Assembly (NCBI RefSeq): GCF_016864575.1
Contig: NZ_CP044125.1
Coordinates: 1 to 64,000 of the forward strand
Direction: 5' to 3'
DNA length: 64,000 bases
Source of the DNA: Rhizobium sp. BG4
GTDB lineage: Bacteria; Pseudomonadota; Alphaproteobacteria; Rhizobiales; Rhizobiaceae
Shown piece by piece: positions 20,602-28,369 of this stretch. The notes beneath the pieces are model-generated. The model was not told where the DNA came from, made no database searches, and saw only the letters and a program-made list of their open reading frames with translations. How positions within the stretch are numbered: position 1 is the first letter of the stretch; each line of letters begins with the position of its first letter. The position numbers were made by a program, and so were the translations under genes.

Positions 20602-21909
20602 CTATCGTGTCCTGGCGGTGGCGTCGGTCACGAGCGCATCGCCGTCCTTGATCTCACCCGAGGTCACCTGCGTGAACTGGCCATCCGACGAGCCCACCTG
20701 GATGACGAGCGGAACCTGGCGTTCGCCGCGCAGTACCCAAACGCGGCGCTTGTTGCCGGTCAGCGCCTCGCCACCGGCGCCCGATCGCGGTCCCATGCGG
20801 GGCGGACGGAAGAGACCGAAAATACCGCGGTTGCGGCCGGCGCCCGTTTCTGGCGGCGCATAGCGCAGCGCCGCATTCGGCACCATCAGCGTGTCCTTGA
20901 CGGCCTCGACGGTGACGTCGGCTGTCGCCGTCATGCCCGGGCGCAGCAGCAGGTCCGCGTTATCGACAGAAAGGACGGCCTTGTAGGTAACGACGTTGTT
21001 GGTCGTCTCCGAGGCAAAGCGGATCTGCTCGATCTCGGCGGGGAACGTGCGGTCCGGATAGGCGTCGACGGTGAAGGTCGCCTTCTGGCCGACGGCGATC
21101 TGGCCGACATCGGCCTCATCGACATCGACCTGCAGCTCCATCTTCTTCAGGTCTCCGCCGATGACGAACAGAACCGGTGCGGAGAGCGACGCGGCAACGG
21201 TTGCGCCCGGATCGACCGAACGCGTCAGGATGACGCCATCGATCGGCGAGACGATCTTCGCCTTGGCGAGATTGACTTCCGCCAGCTGCAGATCGGCTTC
21301 CGACGATAGCACGTCGGCTTCATTGATCTCTTTGGTGGCGACGGCGGAATCGAACTTGTAGCTCGCGTCGTCGAGGCTCTGGCGCGTCGTGACGTTGCTC
21401 TGCACGAGGTTTTTGACGCGATCCAGCGAGGTGCGCGCCGATTCGAGATCGGCACCGGCCTTGGTGACATTGGCTTTCGCGGAAGCGAGCTTGGCGCGCG
21501 AGCTCTTGACGTCGGCTTCCAGCTTGTTGGTGTCGAGGACGGCAAGCACGTCGCCCGCCTTGACGGTGCTGTTATAGTCGACATTGACGTCGCGCACCGT
21601 GCCGGAAAGCTCGCTCGAAATATCGACCTGCTCCGTCGGCTGCACCGAACCGGTGGCTGTGACGAGCACCGTCAGGTCGCCGCGCTTCACCGGCTGGGTC
21701 GTATAGCTGTATTCGTTGCCGCCGCGGCCGGAATAGTAATAGGCCGCGCCGCCACCGATGATGACGATCGCCGCGGCTGCAAGCAGTCTCCCTCGCCAGC
21801 GGCCGGATTTGCGGCGCTTGCCGGATGCGGCGAGAACGGCCGCGAGATCGTTTTCGGCATGCTTGGCGGGCGATGTCTTCGGGCCGGTTCCAGTTTCGGA
21901 ATCGCTCAT
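20602..21909 (-). CDS. MacA-like periplasmic adaptor (HlyD/RND family)
   Basis: This 435-residue membrane fusion protein links the inner-membrane MacB-like pump to an outer-membrane channel. A cytosolic head of about 50 residues leads to one membrane anchor (RLLAAAAIVIIGGGAAYYY). Next come the lipoyl half (VSTATGSVQP-like text read as VTATGSVQPTEQVDISSELS), a coiled-coil hairpin (about residues 125 to 200), and the closing lipoyl text KAKIVSPIDGVILTRSVDPG. The ATG at 21909 (MSDSETGTG) is chosen. No TolC homologue is in the window. Near residue 375 a basic, Arg-rich insert (RNRGIFGLFRPPRMGPRSG) is unusual. Confidence 0.88.
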   Translation of the reverse strand: MSDSETGTGPKTSPAKHAENDLAAVLAASGKRRKSGRWRGRLLAAAAIVIIGGGAAYYYSGRGGNEYSYTTQPVKRGDLTVLVTATGSVQPTEQVDISSELSGTVRDVNVDYNSTVKAGDVLAVLDTNKLEADVKSSRAKLASAKANVTKAGADLESARTSLDRVKNLVQSNVTTRQSLDDASYKFDSAVATKEINEADVLSSEADLQLAEVNLAKAKIVSPIDGVILTRSVDPGATVAASLSAPVLFVIGGDLKKMELQVDVDEADVGQIAVGQKATFTVDAYPDRTFPAEIEQIRFASETTNNVVTYKAVLSVDNADLLLRPGMTATADVTVEAVKDTLMVPNAALRYAPPETGAGRNRGIFGLFRPPRMGPRSGAGGEALTGNKRRVWVLRGERQVPLVIQVGSSDGQFTQVTSGEIKDGDALVTDATARTR

Positions 21910-22056
21910 AAAATCCTCAAACAGAGATATGGGAGCACCTGCTCCGTTCATCCCTAGATAGTCACAGGGTAGATGAACCGGAGATTAGCGATAGCGCCGC
22001 ATTGGCACGGAAAGCGGGCATTGTGCAATTAAATCTTGGTAATAAAACTCCGCTTT

Positions 22057-22434
22057 TCAAACCGGATCTCTCGGAAACTGTGCCGCGCCGGCGACGGGAT
22101 GCAGCCAGCGCTCACGCCTGATGATCCAGACCTCCTGTGCCGGCTCGATACCAACAGGAGGACCATCGAGCGAGCCGAGCCGCAGCTCGGCTTTCTCATC
22201 CGTCAGGCAAAATAAGCGACCGCCGCAATGCGGACAGAAGCTGCGCCCGGCAAAGACGGAGACGGTACCGGCATAAGTCAGGGCGGCGCGCGGCCATATC
22301 GCATAAGCGGAGAACAGCGAGCCGCTTTCCTTGCGGCAATCGGCACAATGGCAAAGACCGGATGTCAAAGGCTCGCCCCGGATCTCGTAGCGGACGGCGC
22401 CGCAGAGACAGCCGCCGCTGCGAAGCGCGCTCAC
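22057..22434 (-). CDS. GFA family (glutathione-dependent formaldehyde-activating-like) zinc protein
   Basis: This 125-residue protein has the full set of GFA zinc ligands: GGCLCGAVRYEI, LCHCADCRKESGS and SFCPHCGGRLF. The family binds zinc and in a few cases glutathione or formaldehyde adducts, but most members have no proven function. Its start overlaps the end of the next small gene by four bases, so the two are translated together. Confidence 0.82.
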   Translation of the reverse strand: MSALRSGGCLCGAVRYEIRGEPLTSGLCHCADCRKESGSLFSAYAIWPRAALTYAGTVSVFAGRSFCPHCGGRLFCLTDEKAELRLGSLDGPPVGIEPAQEVWIIRRERWLHPVAGAAQFPRDPV

Positions 22435-22643
22435 ATGCCGAGGCCGGGCGTCGGCTGCGGCGGCCTGCGCTTTGCCGCCATCAACAAGTCGAGCTCCGTG
22501 GCTGAGGGACCGAACTTGTCGAAAAGCCGCTTCGCCTCGTCATCATCGAGGCGGTATTTGCGCGCGAATTCGCTGATGCTGTAGGGCCGCCCGCGGATCA
22601 CCTTGTGGGATGAGGTCTTGCTGTCACTCGTATGTCCGGTCAT
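22431..22643 (-). CDS. Small helical protein of unknown function
   Basis: This 70-residue protein begins MTGHTSDSKTSSHKVIRGRP, and its centre (SISEFARKYRLDDDEAKRLF) looks like a small helix-turn-helix. The later GPSATELDLLMAAKR is the sort of ending seen in DUF3606-like proteins, but the match is weak. It is coupled to the GFA gene by a four-base overlap. The gene is upstream in the pair and probably shares its promoter in the 205-base gap to its right. No function can be assigned. Confidence 0.65.
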   Translation of the reverse strand: MTGHTSDSKTSSHKVIRGRPYSISEFARKYRLDDDEAKRLFDKFGPSATELDLLMAAKRRPPQPTPGLGM

Positions 22644-22848
22644 CGAAAGAGCCCTCCTGCGCGCTGCATTTACAATCTAGGGCGGCGGCCGATCATGGAA
22701 AGGCCAGCGGAAAAACGTGAAACAGAATGCAACCTGAAAGTAATCGTGGAACTATACTTATAGTTGGTGAGATAAATTGCCGCGTTGACTGAGAATTTCA
22801 TCCGGTCCGATAGTTTACGGGCACACGGTACAATCGGAGGATGGACCA

Positions 22849-23286
22849 ATGCTCAATCGTGCACTTCTGCTTACCTCGCTTGCTTTTCTCGGCGCCACGG
22901 CCTTCATGGCAACACCGGCCTCGGCGCTGACAATGAAAGAATGCAGCGCCAAGTATAAGTCCGCGCAGGCGGACGGCTCGGCAAAAGGCGTGAAGTGGAA
23001 CGACTTCCGCAAGGCTCAATGCGGCGCTGACGCAACCGCCGAGCCCGACGTTTCTCTCAACACCAATGAAGAGCCCGAAAAGCCGACGGTGGCTGCCCCC
23101 TCGGGCGTGAAATTCCCGACCGCAATCTCGACGAAATATGCCAGCGAAAAGCCCGGCAAGGCCCGCATGCATACCTGCGTCGATGCATACAACGAAGACA
23201 AGGCCAACAATTCGCTTGGCGGCCTGAAGTGGATCCAGAAGGGCGGCGGCTATTACAGCCTCTGCAATGCCAAGCTCAAGGGTTGA
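22849..23286 (+). CDS. Secreted protein with two similar Cys/Trp segments, unknown function
   Basis: This 145-residue protein has a Sec signal peptide (MLNRALLLTSLAFLGATAFM, cut after SALT or ASA). The mature part has two related segments. The first is MKECSAKYKSAQ followed by GVKWNDFRKAQCGA; the second is MHTCVDAYNEDKAN followed by GGLKWIQKGGGYYSLCNAK. Each has two cysteines flanking a K-W pair, so each may fold around one disulfide. A Pro- and Glu-rich linker joins them. I know such proteins only as hypothetical in rhizobia. SD text GGAGGATGGACCA precedes the ATG. Confidence 0.75.
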   Translation: MLNRALLLTSLAFLGATAFMATPASALTMKECSAKYKSAQADGSAKGVKWNDFRKAQCGADATAEPDVSLNTNEEPEKPTVAAPSGVKFPTAISTKYASEKPGKARMHTCVDAYNEDKANNSLGGLKWIQKGGGYYSLCNAKLKG

Positions 23287-23459
23287 TGGCGGACCAGGAG
23301 CCGGTGCCTCGCCGAAGCTAGCGGCGGGGCATCCCCAAATCTCGCGATATGCGATAGCTTAGGCTTCGATCATATTAAGGCCATCCGCAAGTGCGATGGC
23401 GGTCGCACCCGGAACATGACGGCTGCCGATGAACGGCCCGTCCAACGAGGGGTCAGGCC

Positions 23460-23576
23460 ATGTGGGATATCATCACAATCGTCGCAATCTTCAGCGTATT
23501 GTTCCTCGGCCGCGAGGCCCAGACCGTTGTCGCCAAGGCACGGGCATCCAACTGGAACGACTTTCCGCGGCGCTGA
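23460..23576 (+). CDS. 38-residue membrane protein, unknown function
   Basis: The ATG at 23460 begins MWDIITIVAIFSVLFLG, a single hydrophobic helix, followed by a short polar tail ending SNWNDFPRR. It has a strong ribosome site (GAGGGG about seven bases upstream) and ends at a TGA at 23574-23576, 22 bases before a clear terminator. A start signal, a plausible membrane helix and a dedicated terminator together make it a likely real gene despite its size. Function is unknown. Confidence 0.6.
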   Translation: MWDIITIVAIFSVLFLGREAQTVVAKARASNWNDFPRR

Positions 23577-23598
23577 ACGGCAATAATCGACGGCAAAC

Positions 23599-23626
23599 AA
23601 AAAGCGCGCTCAACGGCGCGCTTTTT
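23599..23626 (+). terminator. Bidirectional Rho-independent terminator
   Basis: A 7-bp stem (AGCGCGC at 23603-23609, GCGCGCT at 23616-23622) with a six-base loop is flanked by AAAA on the left and TTTT on the right. It serves the 38-residue gene on the plus strand and the convergent secreted-protein gene on the minus strand. Confidence 0.9.
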
Positions 23627-23646
23627 CATTTGCGGCTCGTCCGGCC

Positions 23647-23964
23647 TTAGCGGCAGACGCGAACGCTTTCCATATGCCAGCCGCCATCATAGGCGTTGGC
23701 CACCTGGCGGTCCTCGAACCAGCAACGCGGCGGCGGAGGTGGCTCGACATAACGCGGGCCGTTGTTGACAAGGGCTCCGCCGATCATGCCGCCGATGACG
23801 CCGGCAGCGAGGCCGCCGGCAATGGCTGCGCCGGTATTGTCGTGATAGTGGCGATCATAATGCCGCCGATGGCGCCAGTCGTCCGCGGCTGCGTTGTCCG
23901 TCACTGCAATCAGGCAGCTCGCACCAATCACCGCCGCCAAGATCGAACTCGTTATCTTCTTCAT
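23647..23964 (-). CDS. Secreted His-rich glycine-zipper protein, unknown function
   Basis: This 105-residue protein has a signal peptide (MKKITSSILAAVIGASCLIA, cut near AAA-DDW). Then follow a His/Arg-rich stretch (WRHRRHYDRHYHDN), a glycine-zipper hydrophobic segment (GAAIAGGLAAGVIGGMIGGA) and a C-terminal part with two cysteines ending WHMESVRVCR. The zipper suggests association with a membrane and the His stretch suggests metal binding; both are inference. The ATG at 23964 is preferred over a start 16 codons upstream. Confidence 0.78.
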   Translation of the reverse strand: MKKITSSILAAVIGASCLIAVTDNAAADDWRHRRHYDRHYHDNTGAAIAGGLAAGVIGGMIGGALVNNGPRYVEPPPPPRCWFEDRQVANAYDGGWHMESVRVCR

Positions 23965-24071
23965 CGTCTCTCCAGTCGAGCTTCCGCGCTTCGCGCTGTG
24001 GCACTCAAACATCGAAACAATGGCATCATTGCGATTAATCCCGCATTAACGACGCCGTCCCGCAGACATGA

Positions 24072-24100
24072 CAAAGCCCCGGCGCGAACCGGGGCTCTTC
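24072..24100 (-). terminator. Rho-independent terminator of the small His-rich gene
   Basis: On the minus strand an 8-bp stem (AGCCCCGG / CCGGGGCT) with a six-base loop is followed by TTTGTC. It lies 16 bases past the stop of the gene that ends at 24116. Confidence 0.8.
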
Positions 24101-24115
24101 CTCAGTCACGGGTGA

Positions 24116-24385
24116 TTACCAGCGTGAATAGCTGCAGACGCGCTTCTTGGCGAAGACCACACGGCCATGGCGATGATAGCGCACGGTCCTTACATTGCAG
24201 TGGCGGCGCGCGTGATGGCGCGAGCGGTAGTGATGGCGGCGCCAGTCGTTATGGTGACTGCGATTCCAGCGATCCCCATGATGGCTATCCCCGATCGTCA
24301 CCGTGACACTGTCGGCCATGGAGGGCGTGGCACTCGCGGTGATCGAGGCGAGACCGATGAAACAGGCAACAAGAAGCTTCTTCAC
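24116..24385 (-). CDS. Small secreted His/Arg-rich protein, unknown function
   Basis: This 89-residue protein starts at a GTG at 24385 (VKKLLVACFIGLASITASAT), preceded by GGAG six bases upstream. A signal peptide is cut near SMA-DSV. The mature part is rich in His and Arg (HHGDRWNRSHHNDWRRHHYR and RHHARRHCNVRTVRYHRHGR) and ends RVCSYSRW with two cysteines. It resembles the neighbouring His-rich protein in design but not in sequence. Metal or polyanion binding is possible. It lies just before tRNA-Lys. Confidence 0.7.
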   Translation of the reverse strand: MKKLLVACFIGLASITASATPSMADSVTVTIGDSHHGDRWNRSHHNDWRRHHYRSRHHARRHCNVRTVRYHRHGRVVFAKKRVCSYSRW

Positions 24386-24602
24386 TATATTCTCCGCATA
24401 TTGAGCCGGATACTGATCCGGGCATGGCATCATTCAGTCGATGCCAGCTAACGCGGGGGAAATGTGATTGTTCCGCAAAAGACGGAATGCGGCGGGCGCT
24501 AAGCCGCGGAAAAGGCGGGAGAATGCCGATTCGAGTTGGCAGAGACAGGCAACGGAAACAGTCTTCGCCGGTTGCTCAGATCGGAAAATCACTGGGAGAA
24601 AG

Positions 24603-24678
24603 TGGTGAGAGCGTCGGGGTTCGAACCCGAGACCTACTGATTAAAAGTCAGTTGCTCTACCGGCTGAGCTACGCTCTC
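24603..24678 (-). tRNA. tRNA-Lys (anticodon UUU)
   Basis: On the minus strand the acceptor GAGAGCG pairs with CGCTCTC and is followed by discriminator A and an encoded CCA. D-arm GCTC..GAGC, anticodon arm ACTGA-CTTTTAA-TCAGT (anticodon TTT) and T-arm TCGGG-TTCGAAC-CCCGA all pair. T8 and A9 are in place. Without CCA it spans 24606-24678. Confidence 0.97.
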
Positions 24679-24873
24679 CCACGGTGCACTGGACAGCGAT
24701 TTGCCGCCCGGCTGGAAGTGCGCGGAACATATGCAGGCGACCCATTGCGGTCAACCGAAAAATCATGCCTTTCACAGGCGTTCGGCACATTTCTTGCCGG
24801 AGCGCAAAAAGGTGATTGGCAATCGCGTGGCCGCAGCGCTAGAGAACGGCCTGATTGCAGCCGGAGAAGATGC

Positions 24874-25623
24874 GTGTCGATTGCCGATATTTCCCTGTGG
24901 AGCGCCCTGATCGCCGGTGCTCTGTCCTTCCTCTCCCCCTGCGTTCTGCCGCTCGTTCCGCCCTATCTCTGCTATATGGCCGGGATCTCCGTCGATCAGT
25001 TCCGTGGCGGGACGGCTGTTGCCGTGGCTCCCGATGTGCGCCGCGGCGTGTTCTTCTCGGCGCTGTTCTTCACGCTCGGATTCGCGACCGTATTCGTGGC
25101 GCTGGGTGCGGGTGCCTCCAGCATCGGCATGGCTCTCCGCCAGCATCTCGATATTCTCTCGAAGATCGGCGGCCTGATCATCATCATCATGGGCCTGAAT
25201 TTCCTCGGCGTGTTCCGAATCGGATTGCTGGCGCGCGAGGCCCGCTTCCAGAATGGCGGCAAGCCGGCGACGCTGACCGGCGCCTATGTCATGGGTCTTG
25301 CCTTCGCCTTCGGCTGGACGCCCTGTATCGGCCCCGTACTCGGCGCGATCCTCGGCGTCGCCGCGTCGCGCGATACGGTCGGTTCCGGCGCCGGGCTGCT
25401 TGCCATCTATTCGCTGGGCCTTGCCATTCCCTTCTGGATCGCAGCCGGTTTCTCGGGCGCCTTCATGCGGTTCCTGGTGCGCTTTCGTCGCCATCTCGGC
25501 ACCGTCGAGAAGGTTCTCGGCGGGCTTCTGGTGCTGACCGGCCTCGCCTTCATGTTCGGCTTTATCAGTCAAGCCGCGATCTGGTTCCAGCAGACCTTTC
25601 CAATCCTGATGCAGATCGGCTAA
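24874..25623 (+). CDS. ccdA: Cytochrome c biogenesis / thiol-disulfide membrane protein CcdA
   Basis: CcdA carries reducing power across the inner membrane for cytochrome c maturation and other periplasmic thiols. The 249-residue protein has six membrane segments and the paired cysteines in LSFLSPCVLPLVPPYLCYMA and FGWTPCIGPVLGAILG, as in the family. The GTG at 24874 (VSIADISLWSALIAG) is chosen because GGAG lies seven to eight bases upstream; the open frame continues far to the left through the tRNA and is not coding there. It is followed after 44 bases by an AEC transporter. Confidence 0.9.
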   Translation: MSIADISLWSALIAGALSFLSPCVLPLVPPYLCYMAGISVDQFRGGTAVAVAPDVRRGVFFSALFFTLGFATVFVALGAGASSIGMALRQHLDILSKIGGLIIIIMGLNFLGVFRIGLLAREARFQNGGKPATLTGAYVMGLAFAFGWTPCIGPVLGAILGVAASRDTVGSGAGLLAIYSLGLAIPFWIAAGFSGAFMRFLVRFRRHLGTVEKVLGGLLVLTGLAFMFGFISQAAIWFQQTFPILMQIG

Positions 25624-25667
25624 GCGGGAAGCATTCGCCCGCTCTGCAACTTGCCCCGGACGGTCCA

Positions 25668-26618
25668 GTGGCCGACATCATCAGCCTGCTCCTGCCCTTC
25701 TTCGGCCTGATCCTGATCGGCTATATCGCCGCGAAAGTGACGAAACAGCCGGCCGAGGCGCTCGGCTGGCTGAATACGTTCATCGTCTATGCCGCCCTGC
25801 CCGCGCTGTTTTTCAAGCTCGTATCGCGCACGCCGGTCGAGGATCTGGCGCGGATCGATTTCATCGTCACCGATCTGGCCGCCACCTATTCGATCTTTAT
25901 CGCGATTTTCGTTATCGGCCGTTTCATCCGCAAGAGCCGGATGGACGAATCGACGATCCAGGCTTTTGCCGGCGCCTATGGCAACATCGGCTACATGGGT
26001 CCCGGGCTGGCGCTGATCGCCTTCGGTGACAGGGCTGCGGTTCCGGTCGCGCTGATCGTCTGCCTCGAGAACGCGCTGCATTTCATCGTGGCGCCGGCGA
26101 TGATGGCGGCTGCCGGCGATGACAAGCGCTCACGGGGACAGATTGCCGTCGATATCGTCCGCAAGGTCGCGTTGCATCCGTTCATCCTGTCGACGGCGGC
26201 CGGTTTTCTTGCGGCGGGGCTGCAGTTCGAGCAGCCATCGGCGCTCCGGCAGTTCATCGACTATCTCGCCCAGGCGGCCGCACCCTGCGCGCTGTTTGCC
26301 ATGGGCGTGACGCTGGCGCTGCGGCCGCTGAAGCGGGTGCCTGTGGAGATCAGCTACATCGTTCCGGCGAAGCTCATCGTCCATCCGCTCGTCGTCTACG
26401 CGGCGCTGACGCTGGCCGGCGGCTTCGAGCCGGTCTGGGTCTATGCCGCGGTGCTGCTCGCGGCACTACCGACCGCGACGAATGTCTTCGTCCTCGGCCA
26501 GCTCTATCACGTCTGGCAGGAGCGCGCGTCGGCGACCATCCTGATCACCACGGCGCTGTCTGTCGTCACCGTATCGATGTTCCTGATCGCGATCAAATCA
26601 GGCTTTCTTCCGGCCTAG
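25668..26618 (+). CDS. AEC family (auxin efflux carrier-like) transporter
   Basis: This is a 316-residue membrane transporter of the AEC family with about ten segments. It starts at a GTG at 25668 (VADIISLLLPFFGLILIGYI). The conserved AYGNIGYMGPGLALIAFGD, including the N-I-G-Y crossover region, and ALPTATNVFVLGQLY near the C-terminus are visible. Bacterial members move organic acids such as malate or malonate, or remain undefined. The end overlaps the convergent hydroxylase gene by 21 bases. Confidence 0.85.
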   Translation: MADIISLLLPFFGLILIGYIAAKVTKQPAEALGWLNTFIVYAALPALFFKLVSRTPVEDLARIDFIVTDLAATYSIFIAIFVIGRFIRKSRMDESTIQAFAGAYGNIGYMGPGLALIAFGDRAAVPVALIVCLENALHFIVAPAMMAAAGDDKRSRGQIAVDIVRKVALHPFILSTAAGFLAAGLQFEQPSALRQFIDYLAQAAAPCALFAMGVTLALRPLKRVPVEISYIVPAKLIVHPLVVYAALTLAGGFEPVWVYAAVLLAALPTATNVFVLGQLYHVWQERASATILITTALSVVTVSMFLIAIKSGFLPA

Positions 26619-27809
26619 CCTTTCCTTGAGCGCCGCCGGAATGCCGCGAAGACCGCGGCCGGGCTCGATTCCCTCGCGCATGACGACATTGCGCAGCGGA
26701 GGGATAGCCGAGAGGATGTGCAGGCCGGCAGCGCGCAGCATCTGCACCGGTAGGAAGTCCGAAAGCAGCGAGCGGTTCAGAAGGTCGACGCTTGCGGTGC
26801 GCGTCATGATATCGGCGCGGCGCTTACGGTCGAACTGGTCGCCTGCATCGGCCGCGACCGGCAATTCGGCGCGGGTGCAGAGGATGTCGGTCAGCGCCAT
26901 GATGTCGCGCAGGCTGAGATTCAGGCCCTGAGCCCCGATCGGCGGGAAGACGTGGGCAGCCTCGCCGATCAGCGCGATCCGGCCCTTGCCGAAGCGATGC
27001 GCCATCATGCCGGACAGCGGCCAGACCTGAACGCCCTCTTCGACGGTGACCTTGCCGAGCATCGACTGCATGCGCTCTTCGACGAGACGGCTCAGATCAC
27101 CAAGGGAGAGTTCGGCATTCTGAGCGGCCTCCGCCGGGTTCTGGACCCAGACGAGGCTGGAGCGGCTTCCTGCGAGCGGGACCTGGGTGAAAGGCCCATG
27201 CTCGGTGTGAAACTCGGTGGAGATGTTCTGGTGCGGCACCGAATGGCTAAAATTCAGCACCATGGCCGATTGCGGATAGGACCAGTTGCGGACATCGATG
27301 CCGGCCGTTTCGCGCAGCTTCGATTTGCGCCCGTCGGCGCCGACGGCGAAATCGGCCGTCAGCTGCTCGCCGCCGGCAAGTGTCAGCGTCACGCTCTCGG
27401 CGCCGATTTCGATCGTCTCGGCGAAAGCGTCGAAGCGCGTGATATTGCCCTCGCCTGCGATGGCCGTTTCCAGCACATCGGTCAGAGCCTTGTTCGGGAA
27501 ATTGTAGCCGAAGGCATCGAGGCCGACTTCGGCGGCACGGAAGGTCGTTGCCGGTGCGCGCAGCAGGCGATTCGTGCCATCGATGATGCGCATGCTGGTG
27601 AGCGGCGCGGTCGACGGCTTCAGCTTGTCCCAGAGGGTCAGACGATCGAGGAAGCGGATCGACTGATCCATCAGCGCCGTGGTGCGGCGGTCTTCCCTGG
27701 CTGCAGGCGGCGCGATCAGCGCCACGTTGCGGCCGCCGCGGGCAATCGCTACCGCGGCAACCATGCCGGCGAGACCGCCACCGATCACCGCCACTTCGAA
27801 ATTCTTCAT
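26598..27809 (-). CDS. UbiH/UbiF family FAD monooxygenase (ubiquinone biosynthesis)
   Basis: This 403-residue flavoprotein probably hydroxylates the ring of a ubiquinone precursor. The N-terminal FAD-binding Rossmann motif is VIGGGLAGMVAAVAIARGG, the DG motif is DFAVGADGRKSKLRE and the second FAD motif is GRIALIGEAAHVFPPIGAQG followed by LNLSLRDI. This set is typical of the UbiH/Coq6 group. The ATG at 27809 (MKNFEVAV) is preferred to longer starts. Which ring position it modifies cannot be told; alphaproteobacteria use several relatives. It lies 37 bases after the DUF934 gene on the same strand. Confidence 0.85.
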   Translation of the reverse strand: MKNFEVAVIGGGLAGMVAAVAIARGGRNVALIAPPAAREDRRTTALMDQSIRFLDRLTLWDKLKPSTAPLTSMRIIDGTNRLLRAPATTFRAAEVGLDAFGYNFPNKALTDVLETAIAGEGNITRFDAFAETIEIGAESVTLTLAGGEQLTADFAVGADGRKSKLRETAGIDVRNWSYPQSAMVLNFSHSVPHQNISTEFHTEHGPFTQVPLAGSRSSLVWVQNPAEAAQNAELSLGDLSRLVEERMQSMLGKVTVEEGVQVWPLSGMMAHRFGKGRIALIGEAAHVFPPIGAQGLNLSLRDIMALTDILCTRAELPVAADAGDQFDRKRRADIMTRTASVDLLNRSLLSDFLPVQMLRAAGLHILSAIPPLRNVVMREGIEPGRGLRGIPAALKERLGRKKA

Positions 27810-27846
27810 CGCATTGCTTCCGTCATCAGATGACGGCGAGCCGGCC

Positions 27847-28359
27847 TTATGCCGCCGGCTTCGCCTGACGGCGCCAACTATAGCCCTTGCCGCTGTCCGC
27901 GTCACGCACAGCCGGCTGATAATGATGCTGAATTCCCGGCAGACGGTTTTCCGAGAGACGCTTCAGCGCCGTCTCGTTGGTCACGGCGAAGCTGTCGATG
28001 CCGACGCGCAGCATCAGCGGCACCTGGTCGATCAGCACGTCGCCGACGGCGCGCAGTTCGCTCTTGTAGTCGAGGCGATCGCGCAGCAGCGAGGCATGGC
28101 TGAAGGCACGACCATCGTTGAATGCCGGGAAGGCAACGGCGATGATCGCCAGACGGTCGAGATAGGGCTCGAGCTTGCGGACATCGTCGGCCGGCTTGAC
28201 CAGCACACCGAGGCCGACATCGTTGCTTTCGTCCGCCTTGGCGATGAGCTCGTCGAGGCCAAGCAGCGGCTTCTGATTTTCGGTTGCCTTGACTTCCTCG
28301 GTCTCGATGACCCAGGGATCGTTTTCGACAAAACCGGTTTCTCTCCAGATCTTCGTCAT
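27847..28359 (-). CDS. DUF934 protein linked to sulfite reductase
   Basis: This 170-residue DUF934 protein is commonly found beside cysI in proteobacteria and is probably an accessory of sulfite reduction. Conserved text includes GLGVLVKPADDVRKLEPYLD, AVAFPAFNDGRAFSHASLLR and DRLDYKSELRAVGDVLIDQV. I chose the second of two adjacent ATGs because GGAGG then sits five bases upstream. It follows cysI after 10 bases. The electron carrier or scaffold role is an inference from context. Confidence 0.85.
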   Translation of the reverse strand: MTKIWRETGFVENDPWVIETEEVKATENQKPLLGLDELIAKADESNDVGLGVLVKPADDVRKLEPYLDRLAIIAVAFPAFNDGRAFSHASLLRDRLDYKSELRAVGDVLIDQVPLMLRVGIDSFAVTNETALKRLSENRLPGIQHHYQPAVRDADSGKGYSWRRQAKPAA

Positions 28360-28369
28360 CATCCCCTCC

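Noticed and set aside
24424..24873. An N-terminal extension of CcdA across the tRNA gene
   Set aside because: The open frame runs through tRNA-Lys and has no membrane or signal features; the GTG at 24874 has a ribosome site and fits the family length.
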